Positions 43,226-51,151 of a stretch of DNA of 64,000 nt are shown one piece after another (position 1 is the first letter of the stretch; each line of letters begins with the position of its first letter). The notes beneath the pieces were generated by a model that was given only the letters and a program-made list of their open reading frames with translations, was not told the DNA's origin and did not search any database. Source of the DNA: Amycolatopsis sp. FBCC-B4732 (GTDB lineage: Bacteria; Actinomycetota; Actinomycetes; Mycobacteriales; Pseudonocardiaceae); the NCBI RefSeq assembly GCF_023008405.1, contig NZ_CP095376.1, forward strand, positions 3,930,001 through 3,994,000, written 5' to 3'. Both the position numbers and the translations under genes were made by a program.

Positions 43226-43822
43226 ATGCCGACCGGGGTCCACCTGCGCGACGTCCGACAGCAGCTGTTCGCCGCCGCCGAACGGGTGCTGCTGCGCGCC
43301 GGCGCGAACGCGCTGACCAGCCGCGCGGTGACGGCCGAGGCCGATGTCGCCAAAGGGGTGCTGCACCGCTACTTCGCCGATTTCGACGACTTCCTGGCGG
43401 AGCTGGTGCGCGAACGCATCGCCCGGCTCCGGGACCAGGCGGTGCTGCTGCGCGCCGCCGCGGGGACGCGGACGGTCGCGGAAAACGTCACGGCCGCGCT
43501 GACGGAACTGTTCGACCCGGTTTCGGTGGCGCTCGTCAGCCTGGTCTTCTTCCGCGACGAGCTGCGGGCGCGGTTACGCCGTCCGGGTCACGGCCTGCCG
43601 ATCCTGGCGGAGGCGCGCACGATGCTCGCGGACTACCTGACCGGCGAGCGCGAACTGGGCCGCGTCGCGGCGGACGCCGACGTGGATTCGCTGTCGCTGT
43701 CGTTGATCGGCGGCGGTCACCTGCTGTCCGCGGGCCGCCGGGAAGTACTGTCCGACGAGCGCGAACTGGTGCAGGTGGTCGAGACGGTGCTCGCGGACGT
43801 GCTGCAGCGCAAGCTGTTGTGA
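43226..43822 (+). CDS. TetR-family regulator
   Basis: 198 residues from the ATG at 43226 (GGAGA site). HTH: QQLFAAAERVLLRAGANALT, then AEADVAKGVLHRYFADFDDF. Divergent from the methyltransferase; the two operators between the genes indicate that it represses the methyltransferase and itself. Ligand unknown. Confidence 0.92.
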   Translation: MPTGVHLRDVRQQLFAAAERVLLRAGANALTSRAVTAEADVAKGVLHRYFADFDDFLAELVRERIARLRDQAVLLRAAAGTRTVAENVTAALTELFDPVSVALVSLVFFRDELRARLRRPGHGLPILAEARTMLADYLTGERELGRVAADADVDSLSLSLIGGGHLLSAGRREVLSDERELVQVVETVLADVLQRKLL

Positions 43823-43948
43823 CCGTCCGAAGTGGACACCCGCACCAACCTCGCCGGTGACCTCGCCAACTCGACCACACGGGGGTCCGGGGGGCTCGCC
43901 CCCGGCGGGGGCGTGGGGGCCCGGCCCCCACAGGACACAGAACGAGAA

Positions 43949-43981
43949 AGCCCCCGTTCGCGCATTCCGCGAACAGGGGCT
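43949..43981 (-). terminator. Terminator of the tRNA operon
   Basis: Leftward hairpin with arms AGCCCCTGTTCGCG / CGCGAACGGGGGCT (one unpaired base) and a 5-base loop, followed by TTTCTCGTTC. Thirteen bases past the last tRNA. Confidence 0.8.
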
Positions 43982-43993
43982 CCCGCTTTCGAG

Positions 43994-44065
43994 TGGGCGA
44001 TACTGGGATCGAACCAGTGACCTCTTCGGTGTGAACGAAGCGCTCTCCCCCTGAGCTAATCGCCC
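43994..44065 (-). tRNA. tRNA-Val (CAC)
   Basis: Full 72-nt cloverleaf: acceptor GGGCGAT/ATCGCCC with discriminator A, D-arm GCTC/GAGC, anticodon stem CTTCG/CGAAG with loop TTCACAC (anticodon CAC), T-arm ACTGG-TTCGATC-CCAGT. CCA is not encoded. Reads GUG. Confidence 0.95.
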
Positions 44066-44107
44066 GGTGGTACCAACTTCCACGAGTTCCGGGGGACGGA
44101 CTCGTGG

Positions 44108-44179
44108 TGCGCGATACTGGGATTGAACCAGTGACCTCTTCCGTGTCAGGGAAGCGCTCTCCCGCTGAGCTAATCGCGC
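44108..44179 (-). tRNA. tRNA-Val (GAC)
   Basis: 72-nt cloverleaf: acceptor GCGCGAT/ATCGCGC with discriminator A, anticodon stem CTTCC/GGAAG with loop CTGACAC (anticodon GAC), T-arm ACTGG-TTCAATC-CCAGT. First gene of the leftward tRNA-Val pair; reads GUC/GUU. Confidence 0.95.
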
Positions 44180-44407
44180 GCTGGCGGAACTTGGTACTGA
44201 CGGAAGCATATCGGATGCCCTCGAGTGCCTTCGCGGGGGCCTCCTCCATCGTGCGGTGTGACCCGCTGCACTGCGCAAATCGCCGTGACACGGGGGTGCC
44301 GAAACGGGCAGACTGCACTGGACAGCCCGCCTTCGCACCCGACCGTCGCCGGCCTCGAAGGCAAGACGTTCCGCCGGCCCGGCCGACCCAGGAGAGCACC
44401 CACCCCG

Positions 44408-45862
44408 ATGACCGACACCGATTCCCGTCCACCCGCCGACCTGAACCGCGCTCCGGCGCGGGCGGGGCTCCTCATCGGGGTCCTCGTGCTGTCCGCGTTC
44501 GTGATGATCCTCAACGAGACGATCCTGAGTGTCGCCCTGCGCGACCTGACCGTCGACCTCCGTGTCCCGACGACGACGGTGCAGTGGCTGACCAGCGGGT
44601 TCCTGCTGACGATGGCCGTCGTCATCCCCACGACCGGGTTCCTGCTGGAGCGCTTTTCGCCGCGGCAGGTCTTCCTCTTCTCGCTTTCCGCGTTCAGCCT
44701 CGGCACGCTGCTGTGCGCGCTCGCGTCCGGCTTCGCGATGCTGATGGCCGGGCGCGTGGTGCAGGCGTGCGGCACGGCGGTGATGCTGCCGCTGCTGATG
44801 ACGTCGGTGATGCGGCTCGTGCCGCCGGAGCGCCGCGGCGCGACGATGGGCACCATCACGATCGTCATCGCGGTCGCGCCCGCGATCGGCCCGACCATCG
44901 GTGGCGCGGTGCTGTCGTCGCTGGGCTGGCGCTGGATGTTCTGGATCGTGCTGCCGCTGTCGATCGCCGCGCTGGTGGCGGGGGCGCTGCAGCTGAAGCT
45001 GGACAGCGAACGCCGCCGCGTGCCGCTGGACGTGCCGTCGGTGCTGCTGTCGGCGATCGGCTTCGGCGGCGTGCTGTACGGGCTGTCCGCCGGTGGCGAA
45101 CAGGCCGGGGTCGAGCCGCTGGTGCCGGCCTGGGTGCCGATCGTCGTCGGCGTCGTCTCGCTGGTCGTGTTCACCTGGCGCCAGCTGCGGCTGCAACGCC
45201 GCGACCGGGCGCTGCTCGACCTGCGGCCGTTCACGCACCGCAGCTTCGTCGTCTCGCTGGTGCTGACCGCGCTGCTGTTCGTCTGCCTGATCGGTGCGGC
45301 GGCGATCATGCTGCCGCTCTACCTGCAGACGGTGCTGCACACGACGACGTTCGTCAGCGGCCTGGCGGTCCTGCCCGGCGGCCTGGTGCTGGGCCTGCTC
45401 GGCCGCCCGGTCGGCGCGCTGTACGACAAGGTCGGCCCGCGCCCGCTGGTCATCCCGGGCGCCGGGGCGATGGCGGTGTCGCTGTGGCTGTTCACGATCC
45501 TGGGCCCGACCTCGCCGCTGATCGCGGTGATCGGCATCCACGTGCTGCTGATGGCCGGGCTCGGCCTGATGATGACGCCGCTGTTCACCGAATCGCTCGG
45601 CGTACTACCCGAAAACCTGTATTCCCACGGCAGCGCGATCCTTTCGACGCTGCAGCAGGTGGCGGGCGCGCTGGGCACCGCGGTGTTCGTCAGCGTGGCG
45701 ACGCTGGGCAGCGACGACAAGACGGCGGGCAGCCCGGACGCATCCGGTTTGCACGCGGCGTTCGTGGTGGCGGGGTGCGTCGGGCTGGTCGCCTTCGCGG
45801 GAACCTGGCTGATCCGCCGTTCGACGCCGGGTGCGACTCCGGCGGCGAGCGCGCACCACTGA
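44408..45862 (+). CDS. DHA2-type MFS exporter
   Basis: 484 residues, 14 helices. FVMILNETILSVALRDLTVD, motif A-like LLERFSPRQVFLFS, RVVQACGTAVMLPLLMTSVM and motif C GAVLSSLGWRWMFWI are those of EmrB/QacA multidrug exporters. The reading frame ends TWLIRRSTPGATPAASAHH; decayed copies of this 3' end recur three times downstream in tandem repeats. The gene stands alone. Confidence 0.92.
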   Translation: MTDTDSRPPADLNRAPARAGLLIGVLVLSAFVMILNETILSVALRDLTVDLRVPTTTVQWLTSGFLLTMAVVIPTTGFLLERFSPRQVFLFSLSAFSLGTLLCALASGFAMLMAGRVVQACGTAVMLPLLMTSVMRLVPPERRGATMGTITIVIAVAPAIGPTIGGAVLSSLGWRWMFWIVLPLSIAALVAGALQLKLDSERRRVPLDVPSVLLSAIGFGGVLYGLSAGGEQAGVEPLVPAWVPIVVGVVSLVVFTWRQLRLQRRDRALLDLRPFTHRSFVVSLVLTALLFVCLIGAAAIMLPLYLQTVLHTTTFVSGLAVLPGGLVLGLLGRPVGALYDKVGPRPLVIPGAGAMAVSLWLFTILGPTSPLIAVIGIHVLLMAGLGLMMTPLFTESLGVLPENLYSHGSAILSTLQQVAGALGTAVFVSVATLGSDDKTAGSPDASGLHAAFVVAGCVGLVAFAGTWLIRRSTPGATPAASAHH

Positions 45863-46600
45863 GGTTTCGTGGGCCGGCTCCGGACGCCGGCTGACGTCAT
45901 GAACGACCCTTTCACCACGCCAGGCGTGGTGAAAGGGTCGTTCACGGCATTCGGCGGCGGACGCGAACCGGCTCCGGCGGTGCCCCGCGGTCTGGAATGA
46001 GTCATTCGAGACCTCCGCAGACACCTGCCTGATTCGCCGCTCGAACCGAAGCCCACCCCGGCCGCCAGCGCGCACCACTGAGGACGGCCTACTCCCGGAC
46101 GCCAACCGACGTCATGAACGACCCTTTCACCACGCCGGACGCGGTGAAAGGGTCGTTCATGACATCCGGCGGCGGACGCGGACTGGCTTCGGCGGGTGCC
46201 GCGCCGTCTGGAATGAGTCATTCGAGACCTCCGCAAGCACCTGCCTGATTCGCCGCTCGAACCGAAGCCCACCCCGGCCGCCAGCGCGCACCACTGAGGA
46301 CGGCCTACTCCCGGACGCCAACCGACATCATGAACGACCCTTTCACCGCGCCGGACGTAGTGAAAGGGTCGTTCATGACATTCGGCGGCGGACGCGAACC
46401 GGCTCCGGCGGTGCCCCGCGGTCTGGAATGAGTCATTCGAGACCTCCGCAGGCACCTGCCTGATTCGCCGCTCGAACCGAAGCCCACCCCGGCGACGAGC
46501 GCGCACCACTGAGGACGGCCTACTCCCGGACGCCAACCGACGTCATAAACGACCCTTTCACCACGCCGGACGTAGTGAAAGGGTCGTTCATGACATCCGG
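45863..46600 (+). repeat. Four ~215-bp tandem repeats with palindromes and gene 3'-end copies
   Basis: Equivalent points lie at 45896, 46111, 46327 and 46542 (steps 215, 216, 215). Each unit starts with a long palindrome built on AACGACCCTTTCACC / GGTGAAAGGGTCGTT (unit 1 has perfect 22-bp arms and a 1-base loop), then GGAATGAGTCATTC, a second palindrome. A decayed copy of the exporter's last ~60 bp follows, still ending GCGCGCACCACTGA (stops at 46079, 46295 and 46510). Unit 4 is cut off after its palindrome. No gene in the region; 46608-46640 is a GGGGGC microrepeat, and 46711-46871 holds nothing recognisable. Confidence 0.9.
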
Positions 46601-46661
46601 CCGCGGGCGCGGACCGGCGGGGGCGGGGGCGGGGGCGAGTCCACTTAGGACAAAAGAAAGT

Positions 46662-46710
46662 CCCGCTTCCGCTCGGCGAAGGCTGGGGGGAACCTGCGAG
46701 CGGAAGCGGG
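46662..46710 (-). terminator. Terminator of the D-peptide operon
   Basis: Leftward 14-bp perfect arms CCCGCTTCCGCTCG / CGAGCGGAAGCGGG with a 21-base loop, followed by ACTTTCTTTTG. Located 160 bp past the last gene of the long leftward operon. Confidence 0.75.
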
Positions 46711-46871
46711 AGTTCGAGGCCGGTACGGGGGTCGCCTCGCGGCGAAAGGCACGACACGGCTCCAGCCGGACTGGTGTTCCGTGAAGGCAAGGGGTGAGGC
46801 CCGGGGACCCCTCCGTACCGACACCCGTTACAACGCCTCGCGCGCCGGGGTGTTCCCCGACGTGACCTGGC

Positions 46872-49800
46872 TCATTCCTTCACCTTCGGGGTCGCCCGGA
46901 CGCCGCTGTGCAGGTACCGCTCGCCCGTCGGCAGCGTGTAGAACGTCACCGAAACCCAGCCCCTCATGCCCGCCGGGCTGTGGGCGAAGTGGCCCGGGCC
47001 GATCGGGACCAGGTCGTCCTCCGTCGTCGGGTCCGGTACCAGTGAGGCCAGCGAGCCCGTCACCGTCTGGCGGATCCGGAGCCGGCCCTCCTCGGTGAGG
47101 ATCTCGATGCGCATCGACTCGCGCTCGTACACGCCCAGGAACTCCGAGACGTCCACCGCGGGCGGCTCGGCGGCCGGCTCGAGCGGGCGCGGCATCGAGA
47201 CGCCCGCCAGCTCCGCGAAGATCTCCGCGTACAGCTCCTCGTACAGGTCGTGGGCGCTTCCGCCGTTCGTCAGCAGCGTGACCGCCAGGTCGTGGTCCGG
47301 CAGCACCCGCAGGAACGCCGACTGGCCGATCGTGTTGCCGTCGTGGCCGATCAGGCGGTGGCCGTCCCAGCCGAAGCGGATCCAGCCGAGGCCCCACGAG
47401 TCGCCGAGGGTGTGCTTGTCCGGCATCTCGAACTGCGCTTCGGTCATCGCCGCGGCCGACTCCGCCGACAGCACCCGGGAGCCGTCCGGGGCGAGGCCGC
47501 CCGCCAGGTGCATGCGGGCGAACGCCAGGACGTCCGACGCCGATGCCGTGATCAGGCCGGCCGGGCCCGCCGAGCGCGGGAGGCCCCACACCGGGGCCGG
47601 CTGCGGGTCGCCGTCGCCGCTGGCCACGTGGCCCGTCGCCGCGCGGAACAGCAGTGCTTCCTCCGGCAGGGTGCCCGTGCGGGTCAGGCCCAGCGGCGTG
47701 AACAGCCGCTCGCGCAGAGCCGCGTCCCACGTCTTGCCGGTGAGCTTCTCGATCACGCGCCCGATGAGGATGAACCCCGAGTTGCAGTAGGACAGCGTCG
47801 CCCCGAGCGGGTGGGTCTGCGCGGCCTGGTCCAGCACCTCGACGTACTTCTCGACGCAGTCGTCGCCGCGGCCGGTGTCGGTGAAGACGTCGCCGTCGAT
47901 GCCGCTGGTGTGCGTCAGCAGGTGCCGCAGCGTCACCTTCTTGGTGACGTCGGGGTCGGCCAGCCGCAGCTCCGGCAGCACGTCAGCGATCGGGGCGTCG
48001 AGGCTCAGCAGGCCCTCGTCGACCAGCTGCATGGCCACGGTGGCCGTCCACACCTTGCTGATCGAGCCGATCTGGAACACCGAGTCGTCGGTGACCTCGA
48101 CCCCGGTGGTCTTGTTGAGCACCCCGAAGCTCGCGACGACCTCGTCGTCGCCGCGCAGGATGCCGAGCGTCGCCCCGGGCACGCGGTGCTTGCGGGCGAG
48201 CTCGGCCAGGCGCCGCCGCCAGTGGGCGGTGTCGAGCGGGACGCGCGCAGGCTTGCCCGGCTCCCCCGCGTGCTGCTCCACCCAGTCCACGATCCGCCGG
48301 TTGAAGTCCACGCGGTGCGACGGCCGGCCGTCGAGGATGAACAGGTGGGAGGAGCCCGGGTAGAGCACCAGCCGGGCCGGCACGCCCTGCTCGCGCAGCG
48401 CGGTGAACCACTGCTCGGCCTGCCCGGCCGGGCACCGGTCGTCGTCCGCGCCGTGCACGACCAGCGTCGGCGTGCGCACCTTTTCCACCTGCGCCAGCGG
48501 GGAAAGCGCCGCGTAGTGCGCCCGGTTTTCCGAGGGGAGCGCGCCGAGTTCGGCGACGCCGAGGAAGTGCCCGGCGTCGGACGTGCCCGCCATGCTCACC
48601 GGGTCGCTGACGACGCCGCCCGCGACCGCCGCGGCGAACCGGTCGTCGCGGCTGGTCAGGTAGCAGGTCATGTAGCCGCCGTAGCTGTAGCCGGACACGG
48701 CGAGCCGCCGCCCGTCCGCCACCCCCTCGGCGACCAGGTCGTCCAGCGGCTCGAGGAAGTCCTTGGCGTCGGCCAGGCCCCACGCGCCGACCGCGCCGGT
48801 GAAGAACGCTTCGCCGTAACCGTCGCTGCCGCGCGGGTTCAGCAGCAGCACCGCCCAGCCACGGGCGGCGAGCTGCTGGTGGTAGACGTGCACGGCGTCG
48901 GCGGTGCCGTTCCACGCGTTGTGCGGGCCGCCGTGGATGTCCAGCAGCAGCGGCAGCGGGCCGGTGCGGGCCGGGTCGCGCAGCAGCCAGCCGTGCACGA
49001 CCGTGCCGTCGGAGACGGTGAACTCCCGCTCCTCGTGGGTGAACAGCTCGAGTTCGCCGTCACCGTGCGAAGTGCGGACCGCCACCGCTCCCCCGCCGAC
49101 GCCGACGGTCGCGATCTCGCCGTACGACGTCGTCGTGGTCAGCACGACCGCCGCGGTGTCCCCGGCGACGCTGAGGCCGGCCACGGCGTTCCCGGCTTCG
49201 CCCAGGACCAGCCGCGGCTCGCCGCCGGTGACGTCGACGGCGTAGAGGTGCGTGTACCCGCGGTCGCGGACGCAGAACAGGACCTCGGAACCGGCGAGCT
49301 GCGGCAGCGCGCCCGGGTAGCCGGCGCCGCCCGGCATGACGTTGCGGTCGAGCGACGCGGCGAGGTCGACGGTTTCGCCGCCGTCGAGGGGAACCCGCAG
49401 CAGCCCGGCGTGGCCCGTCGCGGTGTCGCGGCGGCCGACGACGAGCAGCGCGCCGCCGTCGGCGGTCCAGGTGACCGTCCCGCACATGCCCTCGCCCGAG
49501 CCCACCAGCTCCGGTTCGGCCGAGCGGTCGCCGGCGTCGAGGACGTAGGCGCCCGACCGGAAGGTCAGGTCGCCGTCGGCGTCCCGGCCCGCGGGGAAGG
49601 CCAGCTTCGCGCCGTCCGGCGACCAGGCCGGGTCGCCCGCGTGCCAGTCACCCGACGTCACCCGGCGGACCTCGCCGGTGGCGACGTCGAGGACGTGGAC
49701 GTGCTTGCGCAGGGTGCGCAGGAACCCGGCGCCGTCGGCCTTGAAGTCGATGCGGTCGGCGACCACCGGCGCGTGCGCGCGCCGGCCTTGGGCGCCCGGG

Positions 49801-50207
49801 TCCTCACCCTCTTCGGCGTGGAGGTCGATCGGGGCGCTGAAGGCGATCTCGGCGCCGTCGGGGCGCCACACCGGCGTGCCCGCGCCGAGCGGGAGCGTGG
49901 TGACCTGCTCGGGTTCGCCGCCGCCGGCGGGCAGCAGCCACAGCTGCGCCGGGCCGTCCTGGGCGCGCAGGAACGCGAGCCGAGTGCCGTCCGGGGAGAA
50001 CGCCGGGGCGACGTCGGCCTTGCCTCGGGTGAGCCGCCGGGCCGGGCCGCCGCCGGTGGCGACCTGCCACAGCGAGCGGGTGTCTTCGTCGGAGTCGCGG
50101 TCGGCGGTGCGCACCACGTACGCGATCCGGTCGCCGTCGGGCGAAATCGCCGGCTGCTCGGGGAACTCGAGGGCGTACAGGTCGTCGGTGCCCAGACGTC
50201 GGGTCAT
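46872..50207 (-). CDS. Fusion of S9 prolyl-oligopeptidase-type peptidase and S12 serine hydrolase
   Basis: 1111 residues from the ATG at 50207 (AAGGAGAT site). Residues 1-~400: beta-propeller of S9 peptidases (AISPDGDRIAYVVRTADRDS, APAFSPDGTRLAFLR, PAWSPDGAKLAF). Residues ~400-650: alpha/beta-hydrolase domain with Ser508 in GYSYGGYMT, Asp in HGADDDRCP and His in GSSHLF. Residues ~665-1111: a complete S12 (class C beta-lactamase/D-aminopeptidase) domain with Ser715-x-x-Lys718 (GSISKVW), Tyr807-Cys-Asn809 (SYCNSG) and His955-Asp-Gly957. The S12 part shares GRGDDCVEKY and HTSGxxGD with the separate S12 gene of the same operon. No signal peptide, so cytoplasmic. Likely cleaves imported peptides, the second domain taking D-residues. 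Confidence 0.9.
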   Translation of the reverse strand: MTRRLGTDDLYALEFPEQPAISPDGDRIAYVVRTADRDSDEDTRSLWQVATGGGPARRLTRGKADVAPAFSPDGTRLAFLRAQDGPAQLWLLPAGGGEPEQVTTLPLGAGTPVWRPDGAEIAFSAPIDLHAEEGEDPGAQGRRAHAPVVADRIDFKADGAGFLRTLRKHVHVLDVATGEVRRVTSGDWHAGDPAWSPDGAKLAFPAGRDADGDLTFRSGAYVLDAGDRSAEPELVGSGEGMCGTVTWTADGGALLVVGRRDTATGHAGLLRVPLDGGETVDLAASLDRNVMPGGAGYPGALPQLAGSEVLFCVRDRGYTHLYAVDVTGGEPRLVLGEAGNAVAGLSVAGDTAAVVLTTTTSYGEIATVGVGGGAVAVRTSHGDGELELFTHEEREFTVSDGTVVHGWLLRDPARTGPLPLLLDIHGGPHNAWNGTADAVHVYHQQLAARGWAVLLLNPRGSDGYGEAFFTGAVGAWGLADAKDFLEPLDDLVAEGVADGRRLAVSGYSYGGYMTCYLTSRDDRFAAAVAGGVVSDPVSMAGTSDAGHFLGVAELGALPSENRAHYAALSPLAQVEKVRTPTLVVHGADDDRCPAGQAEQWFTALREQGVPARLVLYPGSSHLFILDGRPSHRVDFNRRIVDWVEQHAGEPGKPARVPLDTAHWRRRLAELARKHRVPGATLGILRGDDEVVASFGVLNKTTGVEVTDDSVFQIGSISKVWTATVAMQLVDEGLLSLDAPIADVLPELRLADPDVTKKVTLRHLLTHTSGIDGDVFTDTGRGDDCVEKYVEVLDQAAQTHPLGATLSYCNSGFILIGRVIEKLTGKTWDAALRERLFTPLGLTRTGTLPEEALLFRAATGHVASGDGDPQPAPVWGLPRSAGPAGLITASASDVLAFARMHLAGGLAPDGSRVLSAESAAAMTEAQFEMPDKHTLGDSWGLGWIRFGWDGHRLIGHDGNTIGQSAFLRVLPDHDLAVTLLTNGGSAHDLYEELYAEIFAELAGVSMPRPLEPAAEPPAVDVSEFLGVYERESMRIEILTEEGRLRIRQTVTGSLASLVPDPTTEDDLVPIGPGHFAHSPAGMRGWVSVTFYTLPTGERYLHSGVRATPKVKE

Positions 50208-50233
50208 GCGGGATCTCCTTGGGGGAAACGGGT

Positions 50234-51151
50234 TCACGCGGCGAAGTGGCAGGCCGCCCGGTGCGGGCGGTCCTCGGTGCCCGCGGCCGGGTCGGTGCGG
50301 ACGCAGACGGTGCGGTCGGTGTGCACGAGCGGGCCGACCGGGCACCGCGGGTGGTAGCGGCAGCCGGGCGGCGGGTGGTGCGGGTCGGCGGGTTCGGTGT
50401 CGGCGAGGGCGTCGTCGCCGTCGAGCAGGTTCCGGTGCGCGGACGGCGCCGCGGCCAGCAGCTCCTTCGTGTACGGGTGCCGCGGGTCGGTGAGCACCTG
50501 CTCGGCCGGCCCGGCTTCGACGATCCGGCCGAGGTACATCACGGCGACGACGTCGCTGACGTACCGCACCACGGCGAGGTTGTGGGAGATGAACAGCATC
50601 GACAGGGAAAGCCGCCGCTGCACGTCCCGGACGAGGTTGAGCACCGCGCCCTGCACCGAGACGTCGAGCGCGGAGGTGATCTCGTCGGCGATCAGGACTT
50701 CCGGCTGCCCGGCCAGCGCCCGGGCGAGCGCGACACGTTGCCGCTGCCCGCCGGACAGCTGACCGGGCAGCACCCCCGCCCGATCGGGGTCCAGGTGCAC
50801 CAGTTCGAGCAGCCGGGCCACTTCGGCCTTCCGCCCGGGGCCGCGGGGCATCGCCTCGGCGATCGACTCGCCGATCGCCATCCGCGGGTCCAGCGACGAA
50901 TACGGGTCCTGGAACACCATCTGCAGCGGGCGCCGCCGGGGCAGCCGCCGCACGTCGGTGCCGTCGAGCCGGACCCGGCCCGCGCTGACCGGGGCGAGCC
51001 CGGCCGCCGCCCTGGCGAGGGTCGACTTGCCCGAGCCGGACTCGCCGACCAGGCCGACGACCTGTCCGGACGGGACGGTCAGGGTGACGCCGTCGACCGC
51101 GGTCAGCTTGCCGTAGCGGACGCTCACCGCGTCGAACTCCAATGCGCTCAC
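50234..51151 (-). CDS. Dipeptide/oligopeptide ABC importer ATPase (DppF/OppF type)
   Basis: 305 residues. Walker A GESGSGKSTLAR, signature LSGGQRQRVALARAL, Walker B VLIADEITSALD, H-loop FISHNLAVV, and the C-terminal oligopeptide extension CRYHPRCPVGP that binds an Fe-S-like Cys cluster in OppD/F proteins. The start overlaps the preceding gene's stop. One of two ATPase halves of the importer; gene order is as in classical dpp operons. Confidence 0.95.
   Translation of the reverse strand: MSALEFDAVSVRYGKLTAVDGVTLTVPSGQVVGLVGESGSGKSTLARAAAGLAPVSAGRVRLDGTDVRRLPRRRPLQMVFQDPYSSLDPRMAIGESIAEAMPRGPGRKAEVARLLELVHLDPDRAGVLPGQLSGGQRQRVALARALAGQPEVLIADEITSALDVSVQGAVLNLVRDVQRRLSLSMLFISHNLAVVRYVSDVVAVMYLGRIVEAGPAEQVLTDPRHPYTKELLAAAPSAHRNLLDGDDALADTEPADPHHPPPGCRYHPRCPVGPLVHTDRTVCVRTDPAAGTEDRPHRAACHFAA

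Noticed and set aside
45319..46536. 405-codon leftward frame through the tandem repeats, with repeated residues per unit
   Set aside because: It starts in antisense to the exporter and its repeats follow only from the DNA repeats; units 215, 216 and 215 bp long do not even keep one frame by design.
45863..46600. CRISPR array
   Set aside because: Units are ~215 bp and alike throughout, with no short direct repeat plus unique spacers, and no cas genes nearby.
46608..46640. G-quadruplex regulatory element in the GGGGGC microrepeat
   Set aside because: Possible in principle but lies between a repeat and a terminator with no gene it could control; no support.
47250..50357. 1035-codon + strand frame opposite the S9/S12 fusion
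   Set aside because: Shadow of the leftward gene; no domain, no ribosome site.
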